Part shown: positions 45,476 to 58,276 of the stretch, piece by piece | How positions within the stretch are numbered: position 1 is the first letter of the stretch | Layout: every line of letters starts with the position of its first letter | Assembly (NCBI GenBank): GCA_023055425.1 | Contig: JALGPY010000009.1 | Span: 33,151,275-33,215,274 of the forward strand | DNA length: 64,000 nucleotides | From: Linanthus parryae | Taxonomy: Eukaryota; Streptophyta; Magnoliopsida; Ericales; Polemoniaceae | Reading direction: 5' to 3' | Translations under genes and position numbers: made by a program | Notes under the pieces: generated by a model | What the model was told of the DNA's origin: nothing | Seen by the model: only the letters and a program-made list of their open reading frames with translations | The model's database searches: none

Positions 45476-47040
45476 TGTAGGGTTTTGATTCATGGATTGC
45501 ACAACGGAAGCATAATCAAACATAAAACCATGCAAAACCCTCCAAGGATCACAAGTCAAGAGACATAACGATGGTAAGGGTTAGAAATCATAAACACACC
45601 TTTGGGTTCTCCTTGATGACTTCAAACGCGAATAGTGTCACGTCTCTACGGTTGATCCACGCCTAGAGGTGAGATCTAGATCCTCCAAATCCACGTGCTA
45701 GCTAGGAAGAATGGAGGAGGAAGAAGGAACCAAGCAACAATGGAGTGCCAAGAGGTGGGGCGGCACTCTTCATGGCCGACGGGTAGGGGCGGTCCCATTG
45801 GGGGGGTTCGGCCCTCTTTTGGGACTTGCTCTCTCCTTGCTTTATTCTCTCCTTACTTCTATCAAATAGATGGGTGTGTGTGTAGAGAGAAAAATAAGCT
45901 AGGAGTGTTCTTTATATAGTCCAACAACTCCTTGTCCTACTACATAAAGAACCCCTCATAATCCTCCTCAAGTTCGGATTAGTCCCTTTTGCAAAATATT
46001 CCTTATCATGTCAATACATGGATTAGTTCTATTTGCAAATTAATCCTAATCATGTCTCTACATGAATTAGGCCACCTTGGCAAATCCTAATCATGTCTAT
46101 ACATGGATTAGTCCAATCTTGCATATTAGTCCTACTAAGTTAGCAAGTTGTTGCGATTTGATCCTTCTAATTAATTAATCATATTAATTAATTATTTCCC
46201 ATGTCTAGTTCACCCCTATATGGCGTGTGACCCCATAGGCTCTATTTAGTTGGTAGTAACAATTTACTAATATGGAGCGGCCTCTAGCAAGACATCCATT
46301 CTAGCCAACAAATAGAATAGTCATCATGACAAACCTTGTGCAAGTAATTGTCTCATCCCTTTGTCCCAATATCCGGATTGGACACGAGACATACAAGTCA
46401 CACTCGTATATCCAATCCATAGTTTCTCGATCCTGGGAATAGCCTTATTCGTGCAAATAACATCAATATCCCATATTGATTTATTTGAGTCTGGCCAGAC
46501 ATTTTATAAGCACTATCCCTCGAGTGGCCTAGGATATTTACTCCCGTTATGTGGGAGGGACAAATCCTATCTACGTCCACTACGATCTCTAAGCTTGCTT
46601 CTTATTGTATCCAGTACACGCCTTTATAACTACCCAGTTACGGTGTAGCGTTTAACGCTACCAAGATCACAATAATCCACAACTAGAATATCTAGTGACT
46701 TCAAGTCTAAGGATGACAATACCATTGCACCGCGAGAAGCGCTTGTGACTTAACATAACATGTATGTAGCCTTCTCGGAGATGGGTCAATCCAGTATGCC
46801 ATTACTCCTAATGCATACCCATGTGTTGGATCATGATATCTCCATATCAATCCAACCCCATACTAGTCTATAGATGATTGTCCTATTAATCATTATAATT
46901 GACTAGGGATTTTTAAGAATATAACACTTATATTCTAAGGACTTCATTCATGTTAACATATCTCCATATCGATAACATAATGAATCGTAAATCCATAAAT
47001 GTCACAATTAATTGATTGCCTCTAGGGCACAATTCCAACA
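45476..47040 (-). repeat. 3' LTR of an inverted Copia element (about 1.57 kb)
   Basis: Minus-strand ends are TGTTGGAATTGTGCCC and CCCTACA, the same as the LTR at 4489-5911. The TATA core (ACTATATAAAG) is kept near 45915. The purine tract GCAAGTGGGAGAC follows at 47041-47053. The frames inside (45695-45919, 46361-46648) are not genes. Confidence 0.9.
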
Positions 47041-50026
47041 GTCTCCCACTTGCACTAGAGTCAATCTCCTGCATCATATGCCTATTGATCTAGGTCGGCC
47101 ATCCACGCTTACGCTACGTAGAGGCGAGACATACGTTGGCACCTTGCAAATATTCACATCTCCTCCATCAACGATTTGATTGAGATTGAATATTCCTAGT
47201 AAATGCGTCTTATGCATTAATTTACTCAGTCCTCTATGTTAGAATCAGTGACTGAATCTTGCCTGGAACCTTTCCAGCTCACAGTCGCTCCCACTAAGGC
47301 AAAACTCAAAACTTGACTTATAATCTGAAATTTTCTTTGTCAGATATGAAGTTCGCATTACTGTAACCCTTTACAGCAAACTCTTCATGTTATCTATTTA
47401 TCAATAATTCATCCTTAGTGCTTCTTAAGTACTAAAGGATAATCTTGATATTTTATCCAGTGACTCTCACCCGGATATGACTGGTATCTTTGTGTCATGC
47501 TTTATGACACGTCTGGCCTAGTACATCTCATGGCGTATCTCGTGAATCTAATTCATACGGTCCTTTCCCAATCTAATTGGCAAGACAATTAGCCTTCCAA
47601 AGACTAATTCCATGTGACATGGGTAAGAATCAATATTCTTTTCACGTTGAACCATTTCAACACCTTTGTCAATTTATGTACTATGACATAAGCTATACAA
47701 CCATCTTGATCTACCTCAATAGATCTTCACAAGTTGCTTCGCTTAAGTCTACCATTAGAAAGTCAACTCCCTAGTCAATCTACGTAAGACTGCCAAGTAG
47801 GGGCAACATTCCTAATGATTAAGTATGTCTCCACATACAAGACCAGAAAAATAACTGTGCTCCCACTAACCTTCTTGTAAACACAAGTATCATCTTCAAT
47901 TTTGATAGAACCAAACTCCTTTGATTACACCATCAATTTGAAGATTCCAACTCCTAGAAGCTTGATCCAATCTATAAATAGATTGCTACAAGCAAGATGC
48001 GAATGGATTTAAGCATCACAATTGGGGAAAGATTTTGTCGTAGTCTATACTATGAGCTCGCATGAAATCCCTTTCCTACCAATTTTCCCTTAAAGGTAAT
48101 AATATTACCATCCATGTTGGTTTCCTCATAACCCACTTGCACCATATGGGTCCTACCCTTCAGGTGGTTCCACCAAAGTCTATACTTTGTTGGTATACAT
48201 GGATTCCATATCGTATCTCATGGCTCCCAGCCATTTCTGAGAGTATGGCCATACGTGGCCCTCTCATAGGTTGTAGGCTCATCTTAATGAGCAATATATC
48301 GCTGGTTATGAGAAATCCTTATTTCTCCAGTCCCTTGATATATCCTACCTGACCTACGAGGTTCTTTGTGTTTTCTGAGTAGGTTACTCCACAACACCTT
48401 GTGATCCTGCTCATGTTCCATCAAACGGATCAATGTTCTATTGTGGTACTCGAACTTTTTAAGTTCTACTATCCTCCCACTGTTTCTCTTAGAGACAATC
48501 TCTACCTAGAAACACTGTGGTTCGAGCAACAAACAGTTTGTTCTCGATTGGGTTGTAGAAATAATATCCTTTTCAGGATATCCCACAAAACGTTTATCCG
48601 ACTTGGGTCCAAGTTTATTTTGTAAACTCTTTTACATAAACGTCATAACCCCAAATCTTTATGAATGACATACTAGGACACTTCCTAGTCCATATCTCAT
48701 ATGGTGTTTTTCATAACCTGTTTTGATGGAACAAGGTTAAGGGCGAAATTTGCGGTAATTAGAACATAGCCCCAAAAGTAAACTGGAAGTTCTGTTTGAC
48801 TCATCATGGACCGAACCGTGTCCTACAAGGTTCGAAATCTCCTCTTAGACACGCCGAACCCATGTGGCGTGCTAGGTGGAGCGAGCTTTTGGATCATATC
48901 CAACACTCCCATGGATTCTTGTCAAACTCTTGGCTCAAGTACTTTCCTCTATGATCCAATCGTAGAGCCTAGATACTTTTGCCAAGCTGGTTCTCTACTT
49001 CGTTCTTGAATTCTTTGAACAATTCAAAGGATTCTGATTTGTTTCTTCATAAGATACACAAATCCATATTTCTCTGATCCTATCAGTAAATATGATGAAG
49101 TACTGAAAATCATCTTTAGCATTTGTGCTTAGCGGCCTTCATACATCAATATGTATGATTCCCAAAAGATCATATCTTTGCCTAATAAGTCTTACATGCC
49201 TCATATGATTCAATAATCAAATGAGTTCCAGAAATCCATCCACATGGAGTTCTAGATATGTATCTCTTATTTATGAGGCCTAAACAATAACGCTAAAGAT
49301 AAGTGAAGTTCATATCATTATATGCAAACCTCTAGGTATTAATGTTATAGATGAAATTATCATGATCATGGATATAGAATCCACTTAGACAAAATTGCAT
49401 TACAATAATGCATACCATAATAAATGGAACAACATTTGTCCTTTTATTATGATAAGGAGCTTTCTTGTCCAAACAAGAAACTATGATAATGGTCCTACTC
49501 ATAGTAGGGACATTATCGCTTTTTTGTCTAATTCATGAACAATTTCTTAAAGGTAGAAATAATTCCCTACGGCTTTTCAGCAACCCTTTGCTTCATAGCC
49601 CCACGTGTAGGATTATTTCTTCCTTATCCAATTGTCTTCGTCTCTTGAGATCCTCCACATTTCTATAAATGTGAGATCCTCATCTAGTATCATATACTTA
49701 TGATGATGAGATAGACACATTGATTTACATAACAAAAATACCCAAATCGGAACTCATAATTCCTTTAATATTTACTTCCATATACTTTGGGTAGTCTCTC
49801 TTCCTCTACACCACCTATGGGACTGCGAGGCAACTTGGTTTTAGCAACAGGCTTGCTTTATACCCATGGATTCGGCGCAAACCATTTGTCCTTACCCATG
49901 CTGTTAACTATTAACAGTTTTTGCCCATGCCCATTATGAGTGTTTTGTTTAGTGATTTTTCAATCACATTGAGTAAATCAATTTTAAAACAAAACTATAA
50001 TTGCATCCAATGCAATTCTTGGTCCA
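47041..50026 (-). mobile_element. Copia internal remnant, 5'-deleted
   Basis: Minus-strand sequence follows the pol of the first Copia element from its 3' end back into gag; for example, 47455-47500 corresponds to the segment before RNase H. It is full of stops and small deletions, so no frame survives. It ends in mid-gag at about 50026 without a 5' LTR and joins directly to LINE RT sequence. The many plus-strand frames here are antisense noise. Confidence 0.78.
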
Positions 50027-50935
50027 CTTGATTAATATGATTCTACCCGCGAAGGAAAGCGATGATTTTTTCCTGCTGGCAAGCTTTAGTCTAATACGGT
50101 CAAGCACATGTCGGAACAACATATATTTTGGCAAGGTGAAATCCATAGGAGTTCCCAAATATCTGCTGGGTTTGGCAACTGGAGCAATGTCAAATACTTG
50201 GGAGATATGAAGGATGTTCTGAGGATCCATATTGGGGCTGCAAAAGATTTCAGATTTATGATAATTAATAAGCTGACCTGATTGGATGCAGTAAGAGTGA
50301 AGAGCCTGTTTAAGTGTTTCCAGTTTATCGGGGTCGTATTCCTGGAAAATAAACGTATCGTCGGCGAAGAGCATATGCGTAATAGGAGGAGATTGTCTTG
50401 AAATACCGATTCCCCTGATAGCTTCAGTCGATGCAAGGTGCGTAAGTGTTGCAGATAAAGCCTCTGCAATAATAAGAAATAAAAATGGAGAGAGTGGATC
50501 GCCCTGACGAAGGCCCTGGGTTGGCTGAAAATATGTCGTTGGCTGACCATTGACCAAAATTGCAGAAGAAACTGTCGAGACGCACATCATAATATTCCGA
50601 ATAAAATTATCACCATAACCCAATCGCTGCAAGCAAGTGTGTAGGAAGGACCAGGAGACACGATCAAAGGCCTTGTTCATGTCTAGCTTGAGAGCAAAGA
50701 ACGAGGCCTTTCCTTGCTTTTTCTTGCGGACAAAGTGGAGGATTTCATGAGCAATGAGAATGTTATCCGTGATGAGCTTGCCTTGTTGAAAATCCGCTTG
50801 GTTGTAGGAGATAATATCAGGGATGGTGATGGCTAGACGATTTGCAAGGACTTTGGCGATTATCTTGTAGGCCGTGTTCCAATTTTGCTGGAAAAATTCC
50901 GCGATGATACCGTCAGGGCCAGGTGCTTTATTTTT
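50027..50935 (-). pseudogene. LINE reverse transcriptase
   Basis: Visible motifs are NQADFQQGKLITDNI, DMNKAFDRVSW (catalytic Asp), GLRQGDPLSPFLF, MLFADDTFIF (FADD catalytic pair), and SLSFAGRIILIK just before the break. One open stretch runs from 50680 to the break; the part upstream is in another frame. Confidence 0.9.
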
Positions 50936-51982
50936 TCCCAGCTGGAAAACCGCTTTTTATCTCATCTGCGGAGTATGGCGCCTCCAATTGGGCTGCAGCC
51001 ATATGGGGAATGGGGTTTGGGAAGAAATCGCAGCAGTTAAGGCCAACTTGTGCAGGCATAGTTGAAGAGCTGTGTTGCAGAAGAGACTTGAAGTGAGAGA
51101 CCAAGCAATTCATGATTTCAAGGGGATATTGCGTAAATACGCCGTCTGGAGTGTTTATGCCGACAATAAGCGAGCGGTTTCGGCGAAAAGACGCTGCACG
51201 GTGAAAGAATTTGGAGTTTGAGTCCCCAAATTTAAGCCAAGCTTGTTTTGATCGTTGTTTCCAATAGATTTCTTCCTCAAGCAGTAGCTTATCCAGATGG
51301 ACACGGGCATTTTGCTCTTGCCGAGCAAGTGGCGTAATAGAAGCTGAGGTGGTTAGAGGTGGTTGTAGTTGCTGTTGGAGAGAGAGGAGCTCATGTTGTG
51401 CCGCCTTTATACGAAGTGGTAGGGATTGAAGAGTGGTGGCATCCCAGTTCCGAAGGTATTTGATAAGAACGTCTTGCTTGCGCATTAGTGAATAGGAGGA
51501 GGAACCCGTGTGTGGAAGAGACCAAACCTTGGCTGCAATTGTCGTGGTGGCCTCATGGAGAAGCCACATAGCCTCAAAACGATGCGGTCTTTTTGGCTTA
51601 AATAAAAAGCCATCCGTGTGGAGCAAGATGGGACTGTGATCGGATCGCTGTATGGGCAAGTTCACCAATAATGCTTTCGGGAAATAGGAGTACCAAGTCG
51701 ACTGCATATATACTTTGTCAAGTCTCTCATATGTGACGTGGTTACCTTGGCGACCATTAGTCCAGGTGAAATAAACACCGTGTGCCGGGAGATCCATTAG
51801 ATCATAGTTTTGTATAAGCGAGTGAATGTGATGCATTCCACGGGAATTACCTTTTGTTGCTGATACTTTTTTCTTGAAGGGAGGCAATTTGATTGAAATC
51901 TCCCATAATAATAAAAGGCTGAGATAGATAGTCCAGCTGTTGTTGGAGTTGAGATAAAATCATTTGTCGCTGCGGAGCTTTA
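50936..51982 (-). pseudogene. LINE endonuclease C-terminus and linker
   Basis: The N-terminal remnant has IIMGDFNQI near 51905, then after a frameshift GVYFTWTNGRQGNHVTYERL and IQRSDHSPILL, the SDH motif of the apurinic-type endonuclease. A linker follows with WLKFGDSNSKFFH. The true 5' end of the LINE is absent, as is usual for incompletely reverse-transcribed copies. Confidence 0.88.
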
Positions 51983-51999
51983 GAAGTGAATCTGGTATT
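51983..51999. repeat. LINE target-site duplication, copy 2
   Basis: GAAGTGAATCTGGTATT, identical to 45196-45212. Confidence 0.93.
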
Positions 52000-52483
52000 C
52001 ACAACCCTCTAACTAGTGGGATTTGGAATCCTATTTATAAGGCTGGAATGGTTGTAGTTTTGAATTAACTGATAGATGAATAACTTGTGAATTTATGTAT
52101 GTGATCTATTGCTTTAGTCAGGTTAATCAGATATTGAACTTGTAAGTCAGAGTTAAATGTTTTCAAAATTATACATATATTTATACTTCTGTTACAAGGT
52201 TCTATCTTACCTGGAGTAATTTGAAGCCTTGCCATCTATGTTTTTATAACCTCGCAGTCGAGTGCGCGAGAAGCTGAAGAGATGGACAATCGCTTAGAAG
52301 TCTACACTACGGAATATGCAAACTATGATATTAAGTTTTTATTAAGCTTCATTTTCTTTAGTTCCGTCTCGAAACAGAACCAATAGGGTTAGACTCGTTG
52401 CTGAGCATTCTTGTAATTAGCGGAGGACATCCCCGAGAGTCTGGGGGATCTAAGTGTAGTTTCTCCGGGGTGGGGGTGTTACA

Positions 52484-53489
52484 AATAGTATCAGAGCTAC
52501 GGTTCTGGGAAAAGACAGAACTAGACACGGGATTAATTGGTGGTTAGTGTTTACAAAATTAAAAACTTGAGAAAACAAGACTAAAACTGGATAGGATGGT
52601 TGGTGAGAGCACTGACGGAGTGATATGTGTGGATATCTTAGTCATAGAGGCATGCGTAGTTAGAACCTCGGGTTGAGGTACGATGTTGTTACATTACTTT
52701 GCATAATGAGAAAAGTTACATGATTTTGATAAAGAATAGTGGATGAGGAAATTGTATGTTGATGGTTTTGGAACCGGAATGATCCGTAATCCAGTAAGAG
52801 GTTGACATAAAGCATATATTGCATAATTCATGCTGATATAGCAACGGTATTGCTCTCATGTTGACAGCCGCGAAGCCGGGAAGTGAATGTTACATAACAA
52901 CTAGGTATGAGTTGGAATGATCAGACTCTAATACGGTATTATAGTTGGACAAATTAGTGCAGCATCCCAGACTTAAGATGGTTACATATTGAAGGATTAG
53001 ATACGATAGGTTAGGATTCACTAGTAGGGGAATTGAGTTTTAGGGGTGACAAATAGGTATGTCAGTGGAATCTACTAAAATTATGAGAAGAGGATGATCA
53101 TATTTCCAATCATTAAACTCAGTATGGGAAGGCATATGAATCAATGAACTTGAGAATTTTCTCTTAGGTATACTTTTAAGGTAAGTAATAGGGCCATAAA
53201 AGGATCATGTTAAACAAGGAGCTTTATACTTATTGGTGTTTGCAATAATAAGAGAGTTTAAATCCTTAAGACATTAGAATGATAAGTGTTGGATGGGTAT
53301 TGGAAGGAATCGATTAAGGTATATATAGGAAGTAGATGATAAGATTAGGCCCCAAGTGTGAAAGGCCAAGACATCATATAAGATTTTACTTATCAGGTTA
53401 TTGGTGAAATGAAGAATTTATGTAAGTGATTTTGTTACAAGTAAAAGAATTGGTGGACCACTAAAATTTAGGCGATGAATAGTATCATA
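52484..53489 (+). mobile_element. Degenerate interior of the Gypsy element
   Basis: It starts at the primer site and is only about 1 kb long with no open frame; the coding part of the element is deleted. A new LTR-like start (TGTAGTAACCCTCATATTTA) follows at 53490. Confidence 0.45.
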
Positions 53490-55250
53490 TGTAGTAACCC
53501 TCATATTTATATTGCACGTTTATATTTTAATTGATATTACTATCTTCTAAATATGTGTGTTAAGATTTAACATGGTAAATCTTTAGTTGCATGTTAGTGA
53601 TTCATCATTTCTAAGTGACACGATTTCTTACGTGTATGCGCGAGTGCACGGTCAAGTAATATAGGGTAATATTTCAACCCTGAGTTATCGATCCCACGAG
53701 GACAAGATTGAGATTATTTAATTAGTTATTAGCCTAGAATACAGTACAAGGAGGAAAGAATGGTGATTAAGATGTTGTCACCCTCAAACAAGTGACGAAT
53801 ATGAAATTACAACTAAACTAATATTTTTGAATTTTTATTTTATTAAAACAATTATGGAGATACTAGGCATTCTCTAGATCACCTAGGGTTGTAGGCGATT
53901 TCCAGATTAGAAAATTAACACATTAACACTCTTCTAGTTAAGCCGAGTAATAGCACTGACAATCTCCTCTCGGTCTCATGCCGTTCTACGTCACGGTTTA
54001 CTTGGTGTCCTGTCGGTCCACCTACATCTACCGGTCTGTTCTAGTAGGCTAACGACAGTGCCCAGAATGATGTTCTCTCATGATAATGTGGGAAATAACA
54101 ATAATATATAGCTCCTAAAAGGTGCTATCACTAAGACAGAATTTTAGCATTGATCTTTATATGATAGCATGGTGGATTTATGATTGCATGTTCTTGATTC
54201 ATCACCATCTTCACGATCCTGACACATGCATGTGCAAAAATGAGTTTGTTGGGTAAAAACTCTTGGATTCATGGAAGAAAATGTTGTGGATAGTGATATG
54301 TATGTGATTTAGACCTTGTGTTAGTTTAATTTCATATTTTCGTGGAATGATTCTTGCATGCAACAAGTTTTTCAAGTATAAAAAATCATAAAATTCATGT
54401 TTTGAGCCTATTTTCAATAAATTGAGAAAAATACTTAGACATTTCATAAAACAATGAAAAATTATGGTTTGTGTAATTTCATATTCTATTTCTACAGTAA
54501 ATATTTCAGAGCCATTGGACTTCTATTTAATTTTTAATTGACCAAAAAGTGAGGTTATTTTATGAAATTTGTCCACCCCAGACTAGATAAGCTTTCCATC
54601 GATTTCATATACTTATTCTTGTCCAAAGCTTATCAAATTTAGATATGTTTTTTTCTGGGGTGATACATACTTGCAGTTACAATTCATAATTTTTTGAGTT
54701 TGTATGAATATTTTATGAATTTAGTTTCATGGCAACTACCAGTCTCTGTTTCGCACCCAAACATATCAGAAATTTAATTTTAAAAAATACTTAGAAGTTT
54801 TCATAATTTTTGATATTTTTATATGTTCTGTTTAAACTCTTATCTATGTTATGTCAAAAATGTTGGGTCCCAAATAATCAGTTTGTACTAGGGATAGTTA
54901 TGCTTTACATATGAGCAGAATTTAGAAATTTGTCAAGTTTCTTAATGCTAGTTTATGTAAGTTACTTTTAGTTCGTTATATGTCATATTGCTTCTATGTG
55001 CTGTATTAGACATTTCATATGCATCTAATATGACATTTAAGGTTCCAGAAGTATATGGTATGTGAGAAATTAGTTCTTTGCATTAATAAGATTAGTGACG
55101 TTTAGCTAAGGAATTATGTGCTATGTTTGGAATGACTATGTGCTAAGTGATCATATGTGTGATTTGTAGCCTTCTTTGCTATTAATGTGACAATAGAGTA
55201 GATGCTCGTATACTTAATGATGATTGAATTTGGACTAAGGAATGTTAAGT
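53490..55250. repeat. LTR-like sequence with an inserted Athila/Tat-type LTR fragment
   Basis: 53490 resembles a Del/Tekay LTR start. At about 53616-54200 lies a minus-strand piece beginning TGACACGATTTCTTACGTG and containing GTTATCGATCCCACGAGGAC. It resembles in order the end of the LTR at 61340-61415 (reverse complement). It may be a solo LTR. Limits are unclear. Confidence 0.35.
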
Positions 55251-57738
55251 AAATGAATTAAGCTCGCAAGGTGAGTTATCCTACCTCCCGAAGTTTGTAC
55301 CAAACCTCAAGTTTCTTACTGGAACCCCGGTTCCTTGCTAGCACAACCAAACGATAATCCGAAAGAACATTTATTAATGAAAAGGAGAAAAATGCTCCAA
55401 TATAGTTTGAAAGAAACAACATGACATTTTTTAAATCTAAAGTGTAATTCTTGCTAAATAAATAAAATGTTTCCTAGCAGCAATTCCTAGTTTTCATCTC
55501 ATGTGTGCGCAATCTCACCTTATTCTTGACCCGCGGGTTTTAAAATAGCGACAGCCGACCGCAGAAAAGTTCGATCAGTAAAAGCTAAGTAAGCATATAC
55601 CACAACGCATAAAACAGAGTTTTGACTTAAAGATCGAATCACAGTATAACTGAAGTAACTTCACATTAAATCATTAGTTGAGCTGAGGCGTATTAGAGCC
55701 CGGCGGGTAACAAATGCCCACAGAGAGGTCACGATGCAATAAATAATAAATAGGGTATCTTTTGAGATATCACAGTCCATCCCAATTCATCCTGAAATAA
55801 CTATGAGACATTAAGTGTCGACACCCCTATACAATAGTGACCTACACATGCATAGGTAGTACTCAATAGCTTCCACAATATAAAACCCATATAGGGTAGG
55901 GTATGAAATCCGAAGAGGATCGCCTTACATGCGCCTCTGGCCGTAGCCTTCACACACATCCTATGTACATCGCCCCATATCATTTATCGTTCATTAATAT
56001 ATCACATGATCATTCTAGTAACCACAAGTAACCGCATACTTTCCAAAGAGATATTTACAAGAGAGATTTCAAAACTTAAGACTTAAAACAGTTGTACGAT
56101 ACACAAGTAACCCGCGCCAAACATTTTTGATAGTTTAAGGTGTTGTTCATATAAACTTACCTGAAAAATGAAGAGAGCTTGACACACGGAAGCTAACACG
56201 AAACTACTCGTAGTACGGGTCCTCAACAAACTCGCCGTTCACGAGTTTAGTATCTACAATAGTAGAATATTCCTATATTAATACATATGTAACACAACAA
56301 TGATGCACACAATAATCCTATATGCAATGCACGAGTACCCCCTAATAATCCCCAAAGTTTAATTCAAAACAACTAGTTTATTTTATTTATGAAAATAATA
56401 TACGATTTAATATAGCTTATTTGTAAAACACTATTTTAATATTAAAAGAACTTATTTATTTCCAAGTCATTTACTTAATTTTATTTAACGAAACATATAT
56501 GGATTTGTATTAAAAGAATCATGAAACACATAACTAAGTTAGATTTCTTGTCGAAACAACATATTAATTCCCTTTAAAATTACGAATTCTACACGAACTA
56601 GTTCTCTTACAAAAATATATCAAAATTATTTCTTATACATTTTACAATAAAACTCTTCTAGTATTATTAATTTACAATTGTATAAACCTATTTTCAGAAA
56701 ATAAAACTATTTAATTTCGGTTGAAAGTTAATAGTGTACACCAAAAAAATAAATTTGACAAGCTCCCCCAAAAGCAAACTACAATTTTCTAAAAGTCACA
56801 GTATACTCTGTCATAAAGACAGAACTAACCCCCACTGTTTAAGAAACTCCACCCGATTACTCACTGATTATGAAACCAGCACCTATAAGCATATGATCTT
56901 CCCCCAAATCAATTCAATTCAAAACATACTCACACAACCCACTGATACACAAACCAATTCTACTTAAATAACACTACCCCAAGTACGAGAAATCGAACAT
57001 AAACAATCAATAGAAACGCGAATTGGGTTACCGAACGAAGAGAACAAAAACGAGAAGGACGACGGCGATTGGCGACGAATTGAAGCCTCTGAAGCCCTGT
57101 TGCTCGTCGTCACAGGTCAGGGCAACTTTGAATGGAGCAGGAGAACAACTGGAAAATTTGGTCGCCGATTTTTGGGTTGTGGCGGCGGCGCACAGTGAAG
57201 GCAGTAGTGGGTTTGGCTTCGGCAAAACAGAGGGAAAGATGGAGCAGAAGCACGAGATAGATCGAGGGAGAGGCTGTGAGCTTGTTGGTGTGGATTTTGG
57301 GTTTTCACAAGGGGTATAAATGGGCTTCGGAAATGGTGTTCGAGTGGAATGAGGAGTCGGACGAGGGATGGCTTCGGGGCTTAAATCGGAGGTAAAATCT
57401 GGGCAAGGTTCAAAGTCCGTGAGAGGGTCGAATTCGTCTTATGACTCAAGACTTGAGTTCGGCAGTGGTGGTGGCGTTTGGAGGAAGTGACAGAGAGGTG
57501 GTCGGTGTTGGAGAATGACGCGAACTCACAGTCTGTGAGGTTGAGTGAAGGTTGAAGATGATGAGAGAAAAACTAGAGTGCAGATGGAGTCCAAGACAAC
57601 CAGGTGGTCGGCTACGTAAGAAAATTTTATTTGGTACGTATTTAATTGCATACGTCACGTAGTATTTTTAATACGTAACAAATCTAGTAACTTTACATAA
57701 AAACAAATGTTTTCCTATATATATAATATATATATATA
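55251..57738 (-). repeat. Unresolved LTR-like region
   Basis: It contains a GC-richer block (57020-57620) that is pyrimidine-rich on the minus strand, like the leader of large Gypsy LTRs, and AT-rich flanks. With the TGTAATACCCC start on the minus strand at 58276, it may be one Del/Tekay-type LTR of about 2.5-3 kb carrying the Helitron below. No gene is supported; the frames at 57023-57319 on both strands overlap. Confidence 0.35.
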
Positions 57739-58123
57739 CTAGAAAATGACCGTGCCCATAGGGCACTCACATTATATATATTATTAAATTATTAAATTTA
57801 TTGAAATAAATTGAGGTGATCAATGAATTTAATCTACTTATTTTCGTGTCAATAGATAATTAAAGATTACGTCAAATAATTAATGAGATTTTCTCAAAAA
57901 AATATATTAATGAGATAGGATAAAGATTTTTTAAAATATAGATAATATTTTATTTCAGTTTTGTTTTAACTGATTTGAGTTTTTTTAAACTTGTATAAGA
58001 AAAAGAAATGATCAATCAAATCCAACGCACCAAAATATCTCAAGGCATTTTTAGAGAATAGATGGCTAGGATATTCTTGTTGAGATTTTTTGGAGGGAAA
58101 TACCTAGATGATTTATATATAGA
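57739..58123 (-). mobile_element. Non-autonomous Helitron, 385 bp
   Basis: Minus strand: 5' TCTATATATAAATC at 58123, preceded by A; 3' hairpin GTGCCCTATGGGCAC (57752-57766), nine-base spacer, CTAG at 57742-57739, followed by T. These are the expected Helitron ends and A/T insertion site. No helicase coding is present. Confidence 0.68.
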
Positions 58124-58276
58124 TATACATAACTAAAAAATTAATAATACTTCTCATATATATATATATATATATAATAATGAAAAAAAAGTATTACTAT
58201 TACTTTTATATTAAAAATAATAGCCCACACTACTGTACTAAAATTCTAAAAATTCCCTTAAAATACTGGGGTATTA
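58124..58276 (-). repeat. LTR start of a Del/Tekay-like element
   Basis: On the minus strand TGTAATACCCCAGTATTTTA starts at 58276, the usual opening of large plant Gypsy LTRs. A (TA)n run lies at 58158-58177. Confidence 0.45.

Larger units (their letters stand above)
45213..51982 (-). mobile_element. 5'-truncated LINE (L1-type), interrupted by a Copia element
   Basis: On the minus strand it begins inside the endonuclease domain at 51982, continues through reverse transcriptase to about 50027, is interrupted by Copia sequence (50026-45476), resumes in RNase H at 45475 and ends in a poly-A tract (poly-T at 45213-45225). It is flanked by identical 17-bp duplications (45196-45212, 51983-51999). 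The stretch between RT motif LSFAGR and the RNase H HTDSQ motif, normally more than 1 kb, is missing. Confidence 0.93.
44830..52483 (+). repeat. Gypsy (Del/Tekay-like) LTR interrupted by a LINE
   Basis: LTR sequence lies at about 44830-45212 and resumes at 51983. It ends GGGGTGGGGGTGTTACA at 52483, followed by a degenerate tRNA-Met primer site (TAGTATCAGAGC, 52486-52497). The two halves are separated by the LINE at 45213-51982. The 5' limit is uncertain. Confidence 0.6.

Noticed and set aside
45695..46648. Open frames in the Copia LTR
   Set aside because: They lie wholly in the LTR and correspond to the same non-coding region of the LTR at 4489-5911.
47577..49668. Several plus-strand frames of 60-96 codons
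   Set aside because: They are antisense to a decayed Copia pol, which explains the sequence better.
55801..57658. Short frames on both strands, some GC-rich
   Set aside because: They sit in LTR-like DNA, overlap on opposite strands and have no domain.
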